A stretch of DNA of 64,000 nt, from contig OW203744.1 in the NCBI GenBank assembly GCA_934045075.1, positions 3,807,501 through 3,871,500 on the forward strand, in the 5' to 3' direction. The DNA is from Yponomeuta sedellus (taxonomy: Eukaryota; Arthropoda; Insecta; Lepidoptera; Yponomeutidae). The notes under the pieces are model-generated. The model searched no databases and was not told where the DNA came from. It saw only the letters and a program-made list of their open reading frames with translations. Shown piece by piece: positions 8,991 to 19,012 of the stretch; the stretch's first letter is position 1; every line of letters starts with the position of its first letter. Both the position numbers and the translations under genes were made by a program.

Positions 8991-9427
8991 ATATTTAAAA
9001 AAATAAAAGAACCCGACTGCAGTGATAAATCAACTGAAAGGGAAAAAATAAGATAACTTTATTTTCAAATGCAAATGTCGAATCAGAAGAGTTCATGCTG
9101 CTTTACTTGAGGGTCCAAATAATATAACTTTATAAGCATTATTTGCTCAAACTGTTGCATTTATTATTTTATATAAAATGTTGCAGTCGGGACCCATTAC
9201 TGTTTGTTTAAAGTCCTCTAATGGGTCCCGACTGCATCATTTTATATAAAATAATAAATGCAACAGTTTGAGCAAATAATGCTTATAAAGTTATATTATT
9301 TGGTCCCTCAAGTAAAGCAGCATGAACTCTTCTGATTCGACATTTGCATTTGAAAATAAAGTTATCTTATTTTTTCCCTTTCAGTTGATTTATCACTGCA
9401 GTCGGGTTCTTTTATTTTTTTAAATAT
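8991..9427. repeat. giant fold-back, 209-bp arms, 19-nt loop
   Basis: Left arm 8991-9199, loop 9200-9218, right arm 9219-9427. The arms differ at very few positions. Each arm carries CCCGACTGCA near both its outer and inner ends. The DNA could form a very stable cruciform. It is the first part of the insertion in repeat H. Confidence 0.9.
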
Positions 9428-9935
9428 TTTTTTTTATTTTTGACCTTTTAGTGACTCAGTAAAACGATAAAATTTAAAGGTCCATCTGTTCTGTTTGCAT
9501 GCATTAAATCGTTATATTATTTTATGTCCTAAATGAATTTTTGTTTATTGCTTTATTTTCTTTTGTTCGACAATGGACATGTCGCGGCAAATCATAAATA
9601 TTTTTACTGATATACTTGTTTGATATAGTCATAGGTACCACCTGCCTGCATTAAAAATTTATATCGTACGATATTTTTTAGCTAGTATAATGAATATGGT
9701 CTAATGGTGTTAAACTATCTAGAATATTTGCAAAGGAAACGACAGATTTTTTTCTTTATTATCCTTACATAAATTGTCTGTTTTTTATGTAGCCTAAAAA
9801 CGCTCCACTGCACCTAGTTATTTAATGTTAACGATTGTAGGTGGGGACTGGAATAGTCACGAATTATCTCTTCGACCTGAACGGCGCTCAGCTTTCGACA
9901 TCTCCAGAGTAGAATTCTTCGTGCTTGCATTGCTG

Positions 9936-10271
9936 GGCCCAGTCTTCGGTCTCGCTAATTACTTAGAATAAGGATTTTAAATGGGAACATAAATGGTCTG
10001 AGCCTTCAGCCGCGGCCTGTACAAAGGCGCGACAGGTTTCCTCCTAACAGCAACTTTAAGTAACTGTCGCGGCCTTCGGCCGCGCTAATAGTCTTTCCAT
10101 TTGGCATCAGCGTAAATAGAGCTCAGCATTTGGAATCGCCGTGGGAGTATTCCTCTAGCCCGCTTCACAGCCTTCGGCCGTGCCGCGACCTGTATTGAGA
10201 TCGGCCTTCAACGTCGTCGCGGCAAGTTTCCTCGCACCCGCATGATGGGGCTCGGCCTTCGGCCTGGCGTA
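9936..10271. repeat. cluster of GGCCTTCGGCC motifs
   Basis: Versions of (G)GCCTTCGGCC occur at 10070, 10169 and 10253, with weaker ones at 9942, 10001 and 10202, often followed by GCG or preceded by GCG. Each is a short inverted repeat with a TTC(G) turn. GC content is clearly above the surroundings. Confidence 0.6.
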
Positions 10272-10559
10272 GTTATTTAGAGTTGTGGCATGGGCGTGGA
10301 GACATACGGAAACATACGTTTTCTGAATGCCAAAATATTAATGGGACTTTAAACAAACAGTTTAAACAAACCTCTGATGGTAATTAATATCAGTGTTAAG
10401 AAATTAATTATTTTTTCTCAAACATGCTCGGAAATGTTTGTGTTATTACCATGAAATAAAGCCACAAAGTTTCTCTTTTATGGCTCCGAATACTATCCAA
10501 TTTTGTTTAATATTATGTAGGGCCTTCGGACAAAACCATACCGCAATTTAGAACACAAA

Positions 10560-11190
10560 CAGCGCCATCTGTGGTTGGGTAGAGGAACTAATGCTACAGT
10601 ACTTTAATTACTTAGAAGTGAATATTATTTGTGTTGCGTTTGTTCTCTATTAATGCTGATTTAATGTAATCAACAACACCCGCAAAATTCTCTTTTAAAT
10701 ACTTTGCACGTGTTAGGCGTAGTTAAACAAAATTATATTTTTTAATTAAATGAATGATCTAGAAGGATCAAACCACTTTATAGGAATTATTTCTTTCCGC
10801 ATTTGTACCGATTCTATAAATGGTTTGTTTACATGTAGACCAAAGCCGAAATTATGTATACACATGTATTAGAATAAATAAAATATAGCAGCGCCATCAA
10901 GTGGCTAAAAGTGGTACTTTAATTGCTTAGAAGTAAATGTAATTTTTTGTTCCGTTGGTTCTCTATTAATGCTGATTTTATGTAACCTACGTCATCCACA
11001 AAATTCTGTTTTAAATATTTCACACCTGTTATATAAACTAAATATAACAGCGCCATCTAGTGGCTCCTAGCTGTACTTTAACGAAGCTTCTTAACGAATT
11101 TTATTTTTCGTCACGGTTCTAATCGCATAATTATGGTTTTATATAGCCTATGACACCCGCGCAAGGATGCCGAATCGAATGACACCTTGT
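10560..11190. repeat. diverged tandem units starting CAGCGCCATC
   Basis: CAGCGCCATC(T/A) recurs at 10560, 10889 and 11048. Units 1 and 2 share a GTACTTTAATT.CTTAGAAGT segment and TTCTCTATTAATGCTGATTT. Unit 3 is partial. Confidence 0.65.
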
Positions 11191-11545
11191 TTAGCAAAAT
11201 CTGACCATTGGTTAAGGAGTTATGAGGGAACATAGAATCGGACATACTTACATACATACGCACTAAACACATTACCCTCCTTTTGGGCTTCGCTGCAGTC
11301 GGGTAAAAACGTAATAAACGAGAGAAATCCGTAAAAAAACAGTTTTAATTATGTCTAGTGCTTGTGTTAACCTTAGAAAATACAATATTCACACAATCCC
11401 AACGGATTGATTGAAATCTTATTTGTAAAAATCTGAACATTGATTAAATAATTAGGACAGGAGAAAGTTTCCGGCATACTTTCGTACATACATACGAGCC
11501 AAACACACTATACCCTTCTTTTGGGCTTTGCCGCAGTCTGTTACA
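11190..11545 (+). repeat. two copies of a terminal module ending GCAGTCGGG
   Basis: 11195-11302 and 11425-11540 both carry a CATACTT(A/T)C.TACATACATACG block, AAACACA, then CTTTTGGGCTT and GCAGTC. The first copy forms the right end of the composite insertion. The second lies outside it, beyond the end of H. Confidence 0.55.
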
Positions 11546-11595
11546 GAGTTAGACCACCGATGTGTTTTTTAATTCAAAATCAAACATCGCGAGAC

Positions 11596-11712
11596 AACCG
11601 TGAGTGTCTGATATACCTCAGCGCTTGAAATTGCATGCGGTGGGCACGCGTGGTAATTAAGCCCATACTCTCCCTCTGAGAGAAGGCCTGTGCCCTACAG
11701 AGGCGGCATTAT
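11596..11712 (+). mobile_element. repeat F (LINE 3' end)
   Basis: GTGAGTGTCTGA, CCTCAGCGCTTGAAATT, GCGGTGGGCACGCGTGG and TCTGAGAGAAGGCCTGTGCCC. Truncated at the 5' side. Confidence 0.75.
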
Positions 11713-11726
11713 AGGTTGCATTATAA

Positions 11727-12014
11727 TACACTTCTGGACACATCTATTGGCCCATCTTGCATTTTCCGTTTCGTTTAGTCCTAGCTAAAAATTTATATTA
11801 GGTCGAGCATTGATTTTAAGGTATATAAAATACTTTCACTTTCAAAAAGTTTTTATGCAGTTTTGAACCGGGCACATTTATAATTGTATTTAATAGTCCT
11901 TAAATGTATCAGGTTTAAAATTGCATCAATAGTTTTTGTTCAATCTAGCAATCTAGGTAGGGGCCATCGAAAGCTAAACTCTAAGGTGGGCCAATAGATG
12001 TGTCCAGGAGTGTA
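11727..12014. mobile_element. MITE with about 28-bp TIRs
   Basis: TACACT(T/C)CTGGACACATC then TATTGGCCCA at 11727-11754 is inverted at 11987-12014, with one mismatch. The interior is AT-rich without coding capacity. Confidence 0.82.
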
Positions 12015-12337
12015 GTTAGGAAATGCTTACTGGAATGATCTTCATTTGAGCAGACATTCTCCATTAGCGGAACGTTCCAACTGTAAGAAAACCTGCGAAG
12101 CGTTTTGTCTTGACATCTCATTATGTGAACGGAGGGCCAATAAGGGAACCTCGGCAATATAACATTGAAAGAAGAAAGAGGAAATGTTGCTCTGTTTGTC
12201 AGCAATCAAGGCTCGTTTATTTCGCATTTTGCGTTTCAAAATTGCAAAAAATTCAGATTTATTCATCCAAATTAGAATTTTGCTTAGTTGGATACGAATA
12301 AAGAACATTACTGTATCTGCTGATGATAACGCTTTGC
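12015..12337. other. unassigned
   Basis: Open frames of 60-90 codons on both strands overlap each other. None shows a domain, so I call no gene. Confidence 0.4.
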
Positions 12338-12687
12338 TGATATCAACCCATTGTATGTCCTCACTGCTAGGGCACTGGTCACTTCCTGCATTGCAGAAAG
12401 GTTAGGCCACACTCCACCACGGGGGCCAAGTTCGCTCATACCAACGGCATGCCTTACAAAGAACGGAAGCTCTTGGAAAAAATGTCAGTAGCAGTCGTCA
12501 CGGGTCGGTCATCCATTCAGTAGCTGACCGCGCCTGCTTTTGCGTCATCATCATCAATCCATTACGTCCCCACCGAGGGGCACGCGTCTCTTCCCTGACG
12601 AAGGTATAGGCCATATTCGACCACGGCGGCCAAGTCCGGATTGGTGATTGGTTCCAATCACTCGGTTCCACTAGGCTACGAGCGCTT
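12338..12687 (-). mobile_element. 5S-SINE broken by an RTE-like tail
   Basis: The SINE tail and body lie at 12338-12543 (with internal deletion) and the 5' head edge at 12649-12687. Between them, at 12544-12648, is a reversed LINE/SINE tail starting TCATCATCATCA and CATTACGTCCCC, related to 25324-25438. About a dozen SINE bases are lost at the junction. Confidence 0.7.
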
Positions 12688-12705
12688 CTCTCAGCTTTTG
12701 CAATC

Positions 12706-12980
12706 TTCTTTTTCTTCTTCTTCAGGCTATATTAATTCACTGCTGGACATAGCCCTCCTCTAATAAGCGCAGCGCACTGTCTTCAGCTTGCCGCATCCAG
12801 CACCTGCCGGCAGTTTTTCGCAGATCGTCATCCCAGCTGGTCTGAGGGCACTCAAGAACACGTTTACTCCAATGCTTGTCGATTATTCGCGAGATATAGC
12901 CAGCCCACTGCCACTACAGCTCACTGATTCTCTGAGCTATGTCGATAACTTTGGTTCTCTGCTTCTGCATTGCTTGTGAA
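12706..12980 (-). pseudogene. RTE-like LINE C-terminus
   Basis: On the minus strand the end of the RT frame can be read (WAGYISR-like, then GWDDDLRKTAG, then YVQQ) followed by a (GAA)n tail at the low-coordinate end. Internal deletion relative to 44728-45022. Confidence 0.75.
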
Positions 12981-13369
12981 TAGACCGCTTACCCAAAACC
13001 AAACATAAAAATAAAGCGTAAGTATAGTACGTAAGTAGAAAAAGATCCTCCAATATTAAACTTATAACAGATGCGCGTGATGCGTTCCGAAAATTTTATT
13101 TTTAAACTCTGAATTGAATGCCTTGGCCTCGGGCCAAGTCGTAAAACGTCTTAAGTGTTTGTTAGTGTCTAGAGCGGTATTCAAATAAAAATTAGGCCCG
13201 AGAAAGAAGCTACTCGTATGTCTGACAGTTAGTTTATTACGATTGAAGATTCGCTTCAAAGAGTTTGAATGCACTATTCAACTCAAGATTTAGTTATATT
13301 AAACGGATGTAATAACGATTATTTCCTTGATAATTTGTAATGGATTGAGCATACCTGAGTATCTGAATT

Positions 13370-13483
13370 GTTCAAATACCTCAGCGCTTGAAATTACCAA
13401 TCCGCGGTGGGCACGCGCGTGGTGATAAAGCTCATACTATCTCTCTCTCTCTGAGAGAAGGCCGGTGCCCTGCAGTGGATAAA
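13370..13483 (+). mobile_element. repeat F (LINE 3' end)
   Basis: CCTCAGCGCTTGAAATTACC, GCGGTGGGCACGCG and (TC)n then TGAGAGAAGGCCGGTGCCC. A 5S-SINE in reverse follows about 60 bp on. Confidence 0.75.
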
Positions 13484-13540
13484 AATATTGGATTAGCAAG
13501 TTGAAGCCTCATAAAAGCCTCTCTCTCCTCTGAAAAATCG

Positions 13541-13914
13541 GTGATTGATCAATCCTGGCATGTCCCCTATGCTGGGTCACGGGTCTCTTCCTGCATCGCA
13601 GGAATGTTAGGTCATACTCCACCACGGGGGCCAAGTCCGGGTTGGTGGAGGATTGTAAGACCTTGGCGGCCCTTACAGTCGAAAGTTATCGAGCCCCCCA
13701 TAAGGCATCTGACATGGCTTAACGATCAGCCATCACATGGCAGCCGGCACCAACGGCTTAACTTGCCTTGCGAAGCACAGAAGCGCTCGGAAAAATGCCA
13801 CTATCGGTAGCCACGGGCCAGTCACCCGTACGGGACAGTACCGCACCGTACCGCGCCTGTTGTTGCTTCACTCAATTGATTGATTCCAATCACTCGCTTC
13901 AACTAGGCTACGAG
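13541..13914 (-). mobile_element. 5S-SINE, near full length
   Basis: Same module order as at 7350. The head near 13800-13860 has an expanded CGGGACAGTACCGCACC-like stretch instead of the normal GTGACC joint, so Pol III promotion is probably weakened. Confidence 0.8.
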
Positions 13915-14103
13915 TTTATGTAATGTGATAACTCAAATATCCACTATGTATTGTACACGGCCGCCACCGATTTTGTGTGCCTCACACACTCTTTTTTAAA
14001 TATTGATGAAACCTTCATCATACGTTATTCATTAAATTAACCCTTTATGTAGCACAAGGATATTATATTACGTAAGCTGTCGGATAACCAAATACATTGT
14101 TTT

Positions 14104-14830
14104 ATGTTTCTTATTGCGTCCCACTGTAGGGCAAAGGCCTTCTTTCAAAGCAAAAATATTTATTTATTGATTTGTTTGTTTGTTTGTATGTTTGTTTGTT
14201 TGTTTGTTTGTTTGTTTGTTTGTTTGTTTGTTTGTTTGTTTGTTTGTTTGTTTGTTTGTTTGTTTGTTTTTTTTTTTTTTTTGTTTGTTTGTTTGTTTGT
14301 TTGTTTGTTTGTTTGTTTGTTTGTTTGTTTGTTTGTTTGTTTGTTTGTTTGTTTGTTTGTCTGTCTGTCTGTCCGTTCGTTCGTTCGTTCGTTCGTTCGT
14401 TCGTTCGTTCGTTCGTTCGTTCGTTCGTTCGTTCGTTCGTTCGTTCGTTCGTTCGTTCGTTCGTTCGTTCGTTCGATCGATCGATCGATCGTTCGTTCGT
14501 TCGTTCGTTCGTTCGTTCGTTCGTTCGTTCTTTCGTTCGTTCGTTCGTTCGTTCGTTCGTTCGTTCGTACGTACGTACGTTCGTTCGTAAGTTCGTTCGT
14601 TCGTTCGATCGATCGATCGTTCGTTCGTTCGTTTGTTCGTTCGTTCGTTCGTACGTACGTACGTACGTTTATTTATTTAGGAAAACTAGTGACTAAAGCA
14701 ATATATAATATTACACACAATATTATGGGCATGATTGCCACGCGTGCCCACCGCGGCTTGGCCATTCCGAGCGCTGAGGTATGTGAATACTCGGACACTG
14801 AGGTTTTCTCACAACGTTCCCCTTTACCGT
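14104..14830 (-). mobile_element. repeat F split by a simple-repeat expansion
   Basis: 14110-14150 (CCCACTGTAGGGCAAAGGCC) and 14722-14825 (ATGGGCATGATTGCCACGCG ... GAGCGCTGAGGTAT) are the two halves of one reversed F copy. The block between them replaces F's internal (GA)n/(TC)n. Confidence 0.7.
14168..14680. repeat. tetranucleotide block TTTG > CTGT > TTCG > ATCG > TACG
   Basis: About 510 bp of pure four-base periodicity. It changes in stepwise single substitutions along its length: TTTG (with a T15 run), three CTGT, then TTCG with islands of ATCG and TACG. All three frames stay open (FVCL, SFVR) for a trivial reason; it is not coding. Confidence 0.95.
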
Positions 14831-15050
14831 TAGCGAGTGGTTACCTTGCAAGTAACGGTCTTATTTTTCAAAATACAATTCCTCTAAAGCTCTCCTTAGA
14901 GTCAGTTTTTTAAATCTGTGATTACGTCTTTTCCTTAACAGACTATTTTAGTAAACGTCTTTGGAGTGAACTTCACAAATATACGTAACTTGGAAAACAA
15001 AGCAATTGGTATAATTGTACAGAACCCAGGATTGAAAGTATAGAGAAGGT

Positions 15051-15336
15051 AACCTCACGCCTATATCCCAGAGGGGTAGGTGTAACTGCCACTTGCCACG
15101 ATCCTGACAGATCACCTTCGCTTCATCAACGTTCATGAGTCGTTGCATGCGCGCACGCCGGTTCCGGGTACTTTTTATCTTTCTCTTTGCTAATACATTC
15201 CCTATTTGGTCGATGTATATGTAGACGTCCCTTAGACGTCCCTTACCAGCCCTTCCGCTCACATTCGCAAAATATATTTGTTTCATCAATCTTACTTCCT
15301 TCATCCTTTCCACATGTCCAAACCAACGCGACATTT
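15051..15336 (-). pseudogene. LINE K, C-terminal RT region and tail
   Basis: The minus strand reads MSRWFGHVERMKEVRLMKQI, then YIDQIG, KSTRNRRARMQRLMNVDEAK and ICQDRGKW. This matches the end of moth non-LTR reverse transcriptases. The usual WKGRPRRT motif is damaged (KGRLRDVY). 5' truncated. Confidence 0.8.
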
Positions 15337-15545
15337 ATTTTTCTATTGTGGTCACTACTTCCTCTTTCAGTCCACAACGTTCTCTAATCAGTCTATTGCG
15401 TATCAAGTCATCCAAAGTAACACTACTCATACAAATAGGTTTTATTTATTTATTTAATCAACTTATGTGGTATATAAAAGAATGCTAGAAGATGATTGAC
15501 AGGTAGTGCTCAGATAACGCAAGCGTTACAGTATTGAAATAATCT

Positions 15546-15733
15546 TCTGTAATTTAGAAATGAATCGCTGAATGTGTTGGTAAGCGCAAATCTCGAGAGC
15601 AGCTGAACCGATTTCGCTAATTCTTTTTTTAGAATATTCCTAGAAGTACGAGGATGGTTCTTACGGAGAGAACAATAAAAAAAATAAAGAATAGACTGTT
15701 AGGCGGTACGAAGTTTGTTGGGTCAGCTAGTAT
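15546..15733 (-). repeat. repeat E, reverse copy
   Basis: AATGAATCGCTGAATGTGTT through CTGAACCGATTTCGCTAA to TTGTTGGGTCAGCTAGTA. Complete from end to end. Confidence 0.75.
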
Positions 15734-15734
15734 T

Positions 15735-16350
15735 GAAATACAACTGTGTCCAGTGTTGAATACTATGTAAATATATTAAAAACAGATGGTTAATAGGTTT
15801 TTTGAGTATATATTAAATAATTTGTACACGCTTCTGTAGATGTCAAAATATGGCTTCATAGAAAAATGCACCACAGATAAGTCCACGTCGCCGCCGGCGG
15901 ATCTCCTTGCTTATGCGAACGTGTGCGTGAACACGCTCGCCCTGTGATCACCTCAGCGTCACAAAGGAGAGGAACTATCGTTCTGATAGAACATAGCAGC
16001 GTTTAACTTGCTGTCTTGATGTTGAGGACTCTGCTAGCGTTATCAGATTCAGGATAAATGCTTTATGTCAAAAAGATATATCCAGTTTCAGTGGCACATT
16101 CGGGCTGAGCCTTAAGTTACGAGCTATCTTGACAATTCGTCGAAGTATTCGCAAGCCCGTACAGAAAAAGAGTTAGGGTAAAATATTCATTCAGTGTGAC
16201 ACTGGTGTATGATTGAAATACGGATTCCTTTGATACGTCGAGCGGAGAATACATTTCTCGACGGGAATAAGTGGCGCAGTCCGTTAACACACTGTGCAAT
16301 ATGATAACTTTGATTGATTGATTCATTGATTTCAAGTGATACAATATTAC
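15735..16350. other. unassigned
   Basis: No gene or clear repeat. A short GC-rich patch (CGCCGCCGGCGGATC) lies near 15890. A 75-codon minus frame at 16117-16344 is not recognised. Confidence 0.4.
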
Positions 16351-16351
16351 T

Positions 16352-16460
16352 AGATAGATAGTATATTCTTTATTGCATGTACACCAAGGATTACATAAGA
16401 GACTTATAAAATAACAGTACAGTACAAGTGGCGGCCTTATTATTTAAAAGTAATTTCTTC
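16352..16460 (-). mobile_element. LINE 3' end with (ATCT)n tail
   Basis: In reverse: GGCCGCCACTTGTACTG, then GTGTACATGCAATAAAGAA, then (TATC)n. AATAAA is next to the tail. Confidence 0.55.
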
Positions 16461-16563
16461 CATACTATTTTTTTTTATTTTTAATGAACTAACCCGTGCT
16501 AAATAGGTTTTTATATAATTTCTTCCAGACAACCATGCATTGAATCGTGGTACCAATGACTTT

Positions 16564-16926
16564 GAAGCGCTCGTGGCGTAGTGAAACCGAGTGATTGGAA
16601 TCAATCACATTGATTAAGCGACAACAGGCGCAATCAGGTGTTGGATGTGTGACCATCCTGAGACTAACGCTAGTGGTATTTTTCCGATAGCTTCCGTGCC
16701 TCGCAGAGCACTTCAAGCCATTGGTGCCGGCTGTCGTGTAATGGCAGTCGATAAGCCATGACAGAGGCCTTAATGGGCGGCTTGATAACTTCCGACAGTA
16801 AGGCCCGCCACTGTCTTACAATCCTCTACTAACGCGGACTTGCCCCCGTTGTGGAGTATAGCTTAAACCTTCCTGCGACGCAGGAAGAGACCCCTGCCCC
16901 GGCAGTGGGGACATACAAAGGGTTGG
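16564..16926 (+). mobile_element. 5S-SINE, full length
   Basis: GAAGCGCTCGTGG start, 5S-like AAGCGACAACAGGCGC, a decayed box C (GGATGTGTGACC), and the tail GCAGGAAGAGACCCCTGCCCC to CATACAAAGGGTTGG. Confidence 0.85.
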
Positions 16927-17216
16927 AAAACATGCAGTGACCCCACTGTAGTAAACATGCAAATCTTCGAGTTGACGGGGCACTGAGTCGCTTTGATCCG
17001 GGCCGCCTGATGGATGCGGCGTCTTATCTTAATTTAGACACGCTTTGCTGTAAGACAAACATGACAATTGGAGATAAACATAGATTTTCCGGAAAACTAA
17101 AGGAAACAGTTCGTTTCTATCAACGGAGAGGTGTTACGTTTGTGCAAAAGTAATTTCATGCCACACTTGGCCAGAAAACGGCTTTTTCCGTACGCGCAGC
17201 GTGACATAAAAAGATG

Positions 17217-17337
17217 TACACAACACGGGAGGTAATAAAGAAAGCTCACGATCGCATGTTTACGTCCCTCGCTTGGAGCTCGGGCCGCAAACTTCTGCGA
17301 TCTCGGCCTTTCCTTGTATTACCACCCTAGTTGTGTA
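17217..17337. mobile_element. short TIR element, tentative
   Basis: TACACAACACGGGAGGTAAT at 17217 is imperfectly inverted at 17317-17337 (TATTACCACCCTAGTTGTGTA-like). The 120-bp unit is GC-richer than its surroundings. Only one copy is seen. Confidence 0.45.
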
Positions 17338-17394
17338 ATGTACTATTATTGTAACATTATATCTCTTTAAAAACGACGTGTTGTCATGTAGCCT

Positions 17395-17500
17395 ATATAC
17401 CTCCCACTACAGGGTTTAAGCCTTCTTTCAGAGAGAGAGAAAGTGTGGGCTTAATTATCTCCCGTGGGTCGGCAATTTCAAGCGCTGAGCTATGTCAACG
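17395..17500 (-). mobile_element. repeat F, reverse copy
   Basis: CCCACTACAGGGTTTAAGCC, (GA)n, GTGGGCTTAATTATC and CAATTTCAAGCGCTGAG. Confidence 0.7.
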
Positions 17501-17814
17501 CGTCAAATACTCATGTTTCCTGAAGATGTTTTCCGTAATGGTCAGAGAGTGGTACAGCCACTTAAACATCACAAATATAAACTTTAGAAAACAAATGCAC
17601 TGGTATAGTCTGTTAGCTTTTAGAATATACCTCGGGTTCTTAAGTAGGCTATGGTTTTCGCCAATTTCTGCCGGGTTTCGTACTGATGATTGAGTTCTGA
17701 TTTCGAAATGAAGTGTCATTCATATTAGTTCCGATATTTCTATTACACGAATATATCTGATTCTATCCGATAGTAGCCGAGGTATATTTTAAAATCTAAC
17801 AGACTATACACGTC

Positions 17815-17875
17815 GGGATTCGAATTTATGACCCCCTGAATGTGAGGCCGGCGTTTTACCGCTCCGCTTGCATTC
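17815..17875 (-). repeat. tRNA-like SINE head fragment
   Basis: CGGGATTCGAATTTATGACC is a reversed B box, followed by GGCCGGCGTTTTACCGCTCC as the anticodon/D side. Not a tRNA gene: there are no matching acceptor arms. Confidence 0.45.
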
Positions 17876-17974
17876 TCTTACGAAAGGGAATATGATGTTA
17901 GACGACGTATACCTAATACGTTTAAATTTGATGATATTAAAACTTCTTATTGCACACCATACATTTTGGGCTGA

Positions 17975-18165
17975 TAAGGGTCGTCCCAGGCGGACGTACA
18001 TCGACCAAATAGGGGATGTATTAGCAAAGGGGAAGATAAAAAGTACCCGGAACTGGCGTGCATGCATACAACGACTTATGAACGTTGCTGAAGCGAAGGT
18101 GATCTGTCAGGATCGTGGCAAGTGGCAGTTCCTGGGATACAGGCGTGAGGTTTTGTATGTATGTA
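17975..18165 (+). pseudogene. LINE K, C-terminus
   Basis: Reads DKGRPRRTYIDQIGDVLAKG, then KSTRNWRACIQRLMNVAEAK and ICQDRGKWQF, then GYRREV and a short (TGTA)n. This is the best preserved K fragment in the window. It joins an unrelated open frame downstream. Confidence 0.82.
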
Positions 18166-18395
18166 TCTACATTTTGAGAGTAGGACATGAAAAACTTAAA
18201 TATCTAAGTCATAAAGTATACAATTGGCGTCTTATCGCTAAAAGCGATCTTTTCCTGACACCCTTATGTATTAAAAGTTCTATCAGTAAACCACTAAAAA
18301 CTGACAGGTCGTATGGATCTAAGTTGATGACGTATTTCCGTGCATAGCGGCATATTTTTTTGCTTCCGTGCATATTTTTTGCTTTAAATGTGAAT

Positions 18396-18840
18396 TAAAG
18401 CAGCCCAAATCAAAATATTCAGCCCAGACGTACAAAACTACCGATTTTCTCGAGAACAAAAAATAACAGTACTTATTTTTTTAGGTCATTGCCGATGCTT
18501 TTTTAAAAAACCTATTTATTGCATTAAAAAGAATATTTAATAACAATGCCGATGCATTCGTTGCCACGTATATTAATTTAGCTACAGAAAAAAAGAAATG
18601 AAAAGGTGTATCGTGTCAACAAATGTCATATGTTATAGTCAGTCTAATTGCCGTAATCATTCATTAAAGTAGCCCAAATAAAAATATTCAGCCCAGGCGC
18701 TCAAAACTACCTATTTTCTCGAGAAAAAAAATAACAGTACTTAATTTTTTTAAGACAATGCCAATTCATTCATTGTCACTTTGTGTAAATTTAGCCACAG
18801 TAAAAAACCAACGAAAAGGTGTATCGTGTCAACACATGAG
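18396..18840. repeat. two 269-bp tandem units
   Basis: Unit starts TAAAG(C/T)AGCCCAAAT at 18396 and 18665. Both carry AAATATTCAGCCCAG, TTTTCTCGAGAA, ATAACAGTACTTA and GAAAAGGTGTATCGTGTCAA. They probably form the left part of the element holding the phased array. Confidence 0.8.
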
Positions 18841-19012
18841 TGAATTTCAACAGGTCTTATAAAATCTTCATTTCCATGTACTTTTTTATCTTAGGGTTTT
18901 TTTACAAAACAAAACTCTTTTATTGTTGTTTATGATAATGTATGTACTCTTGCTTAATATCTATCTGATAACTTAAAAAACTAGCAAGATAAACTGGTCT
19001 AAAAATTTCGTG

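Larger units (their letters stand above)
9011..11302. mobile_element. composite insertion with CCCGACTGCAG ends
   Basis: The left outer end ACCCGACTGCAG (9010) is inverted at the right end (CTGCAGTCGGGT to 11303). Inside: the rest of the fold-back, a GC-rich motif cluster, about 160-bp diverged tandem units, and a terminal module. No reading frame of note; class unknown. Confidence 0.5.
8897..11350. mobile_element. repeat H (TIR element) split by a 2.3-kb insertion
   Basis: The left end AATTAAAACAGTTTTTATAC (8897) is inverted at the right end (AAAAACAGTTTTAATT to 11350). An uninterrupted copy lies at 37874-38022 and shows H is only about 150 bp. Left part 8897-8986 and right part 11303-11350 together make one H unit, so about 8987-11302 is foreign DNA. 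Confidence 0.7.

Noticed and set aside
10560..11190. Coding exon series because of repeated CAGCGCCATC
   Set aside because: Units contain stops in all frames and differ by indels not multiple of three.
14104..14913. Open frame of 269 codons, the longest in the window
   Set aside because: It is a translation of the four-base simple repeat (FVCL and SFVR runs) open in every frame; it has no gene-like composition.
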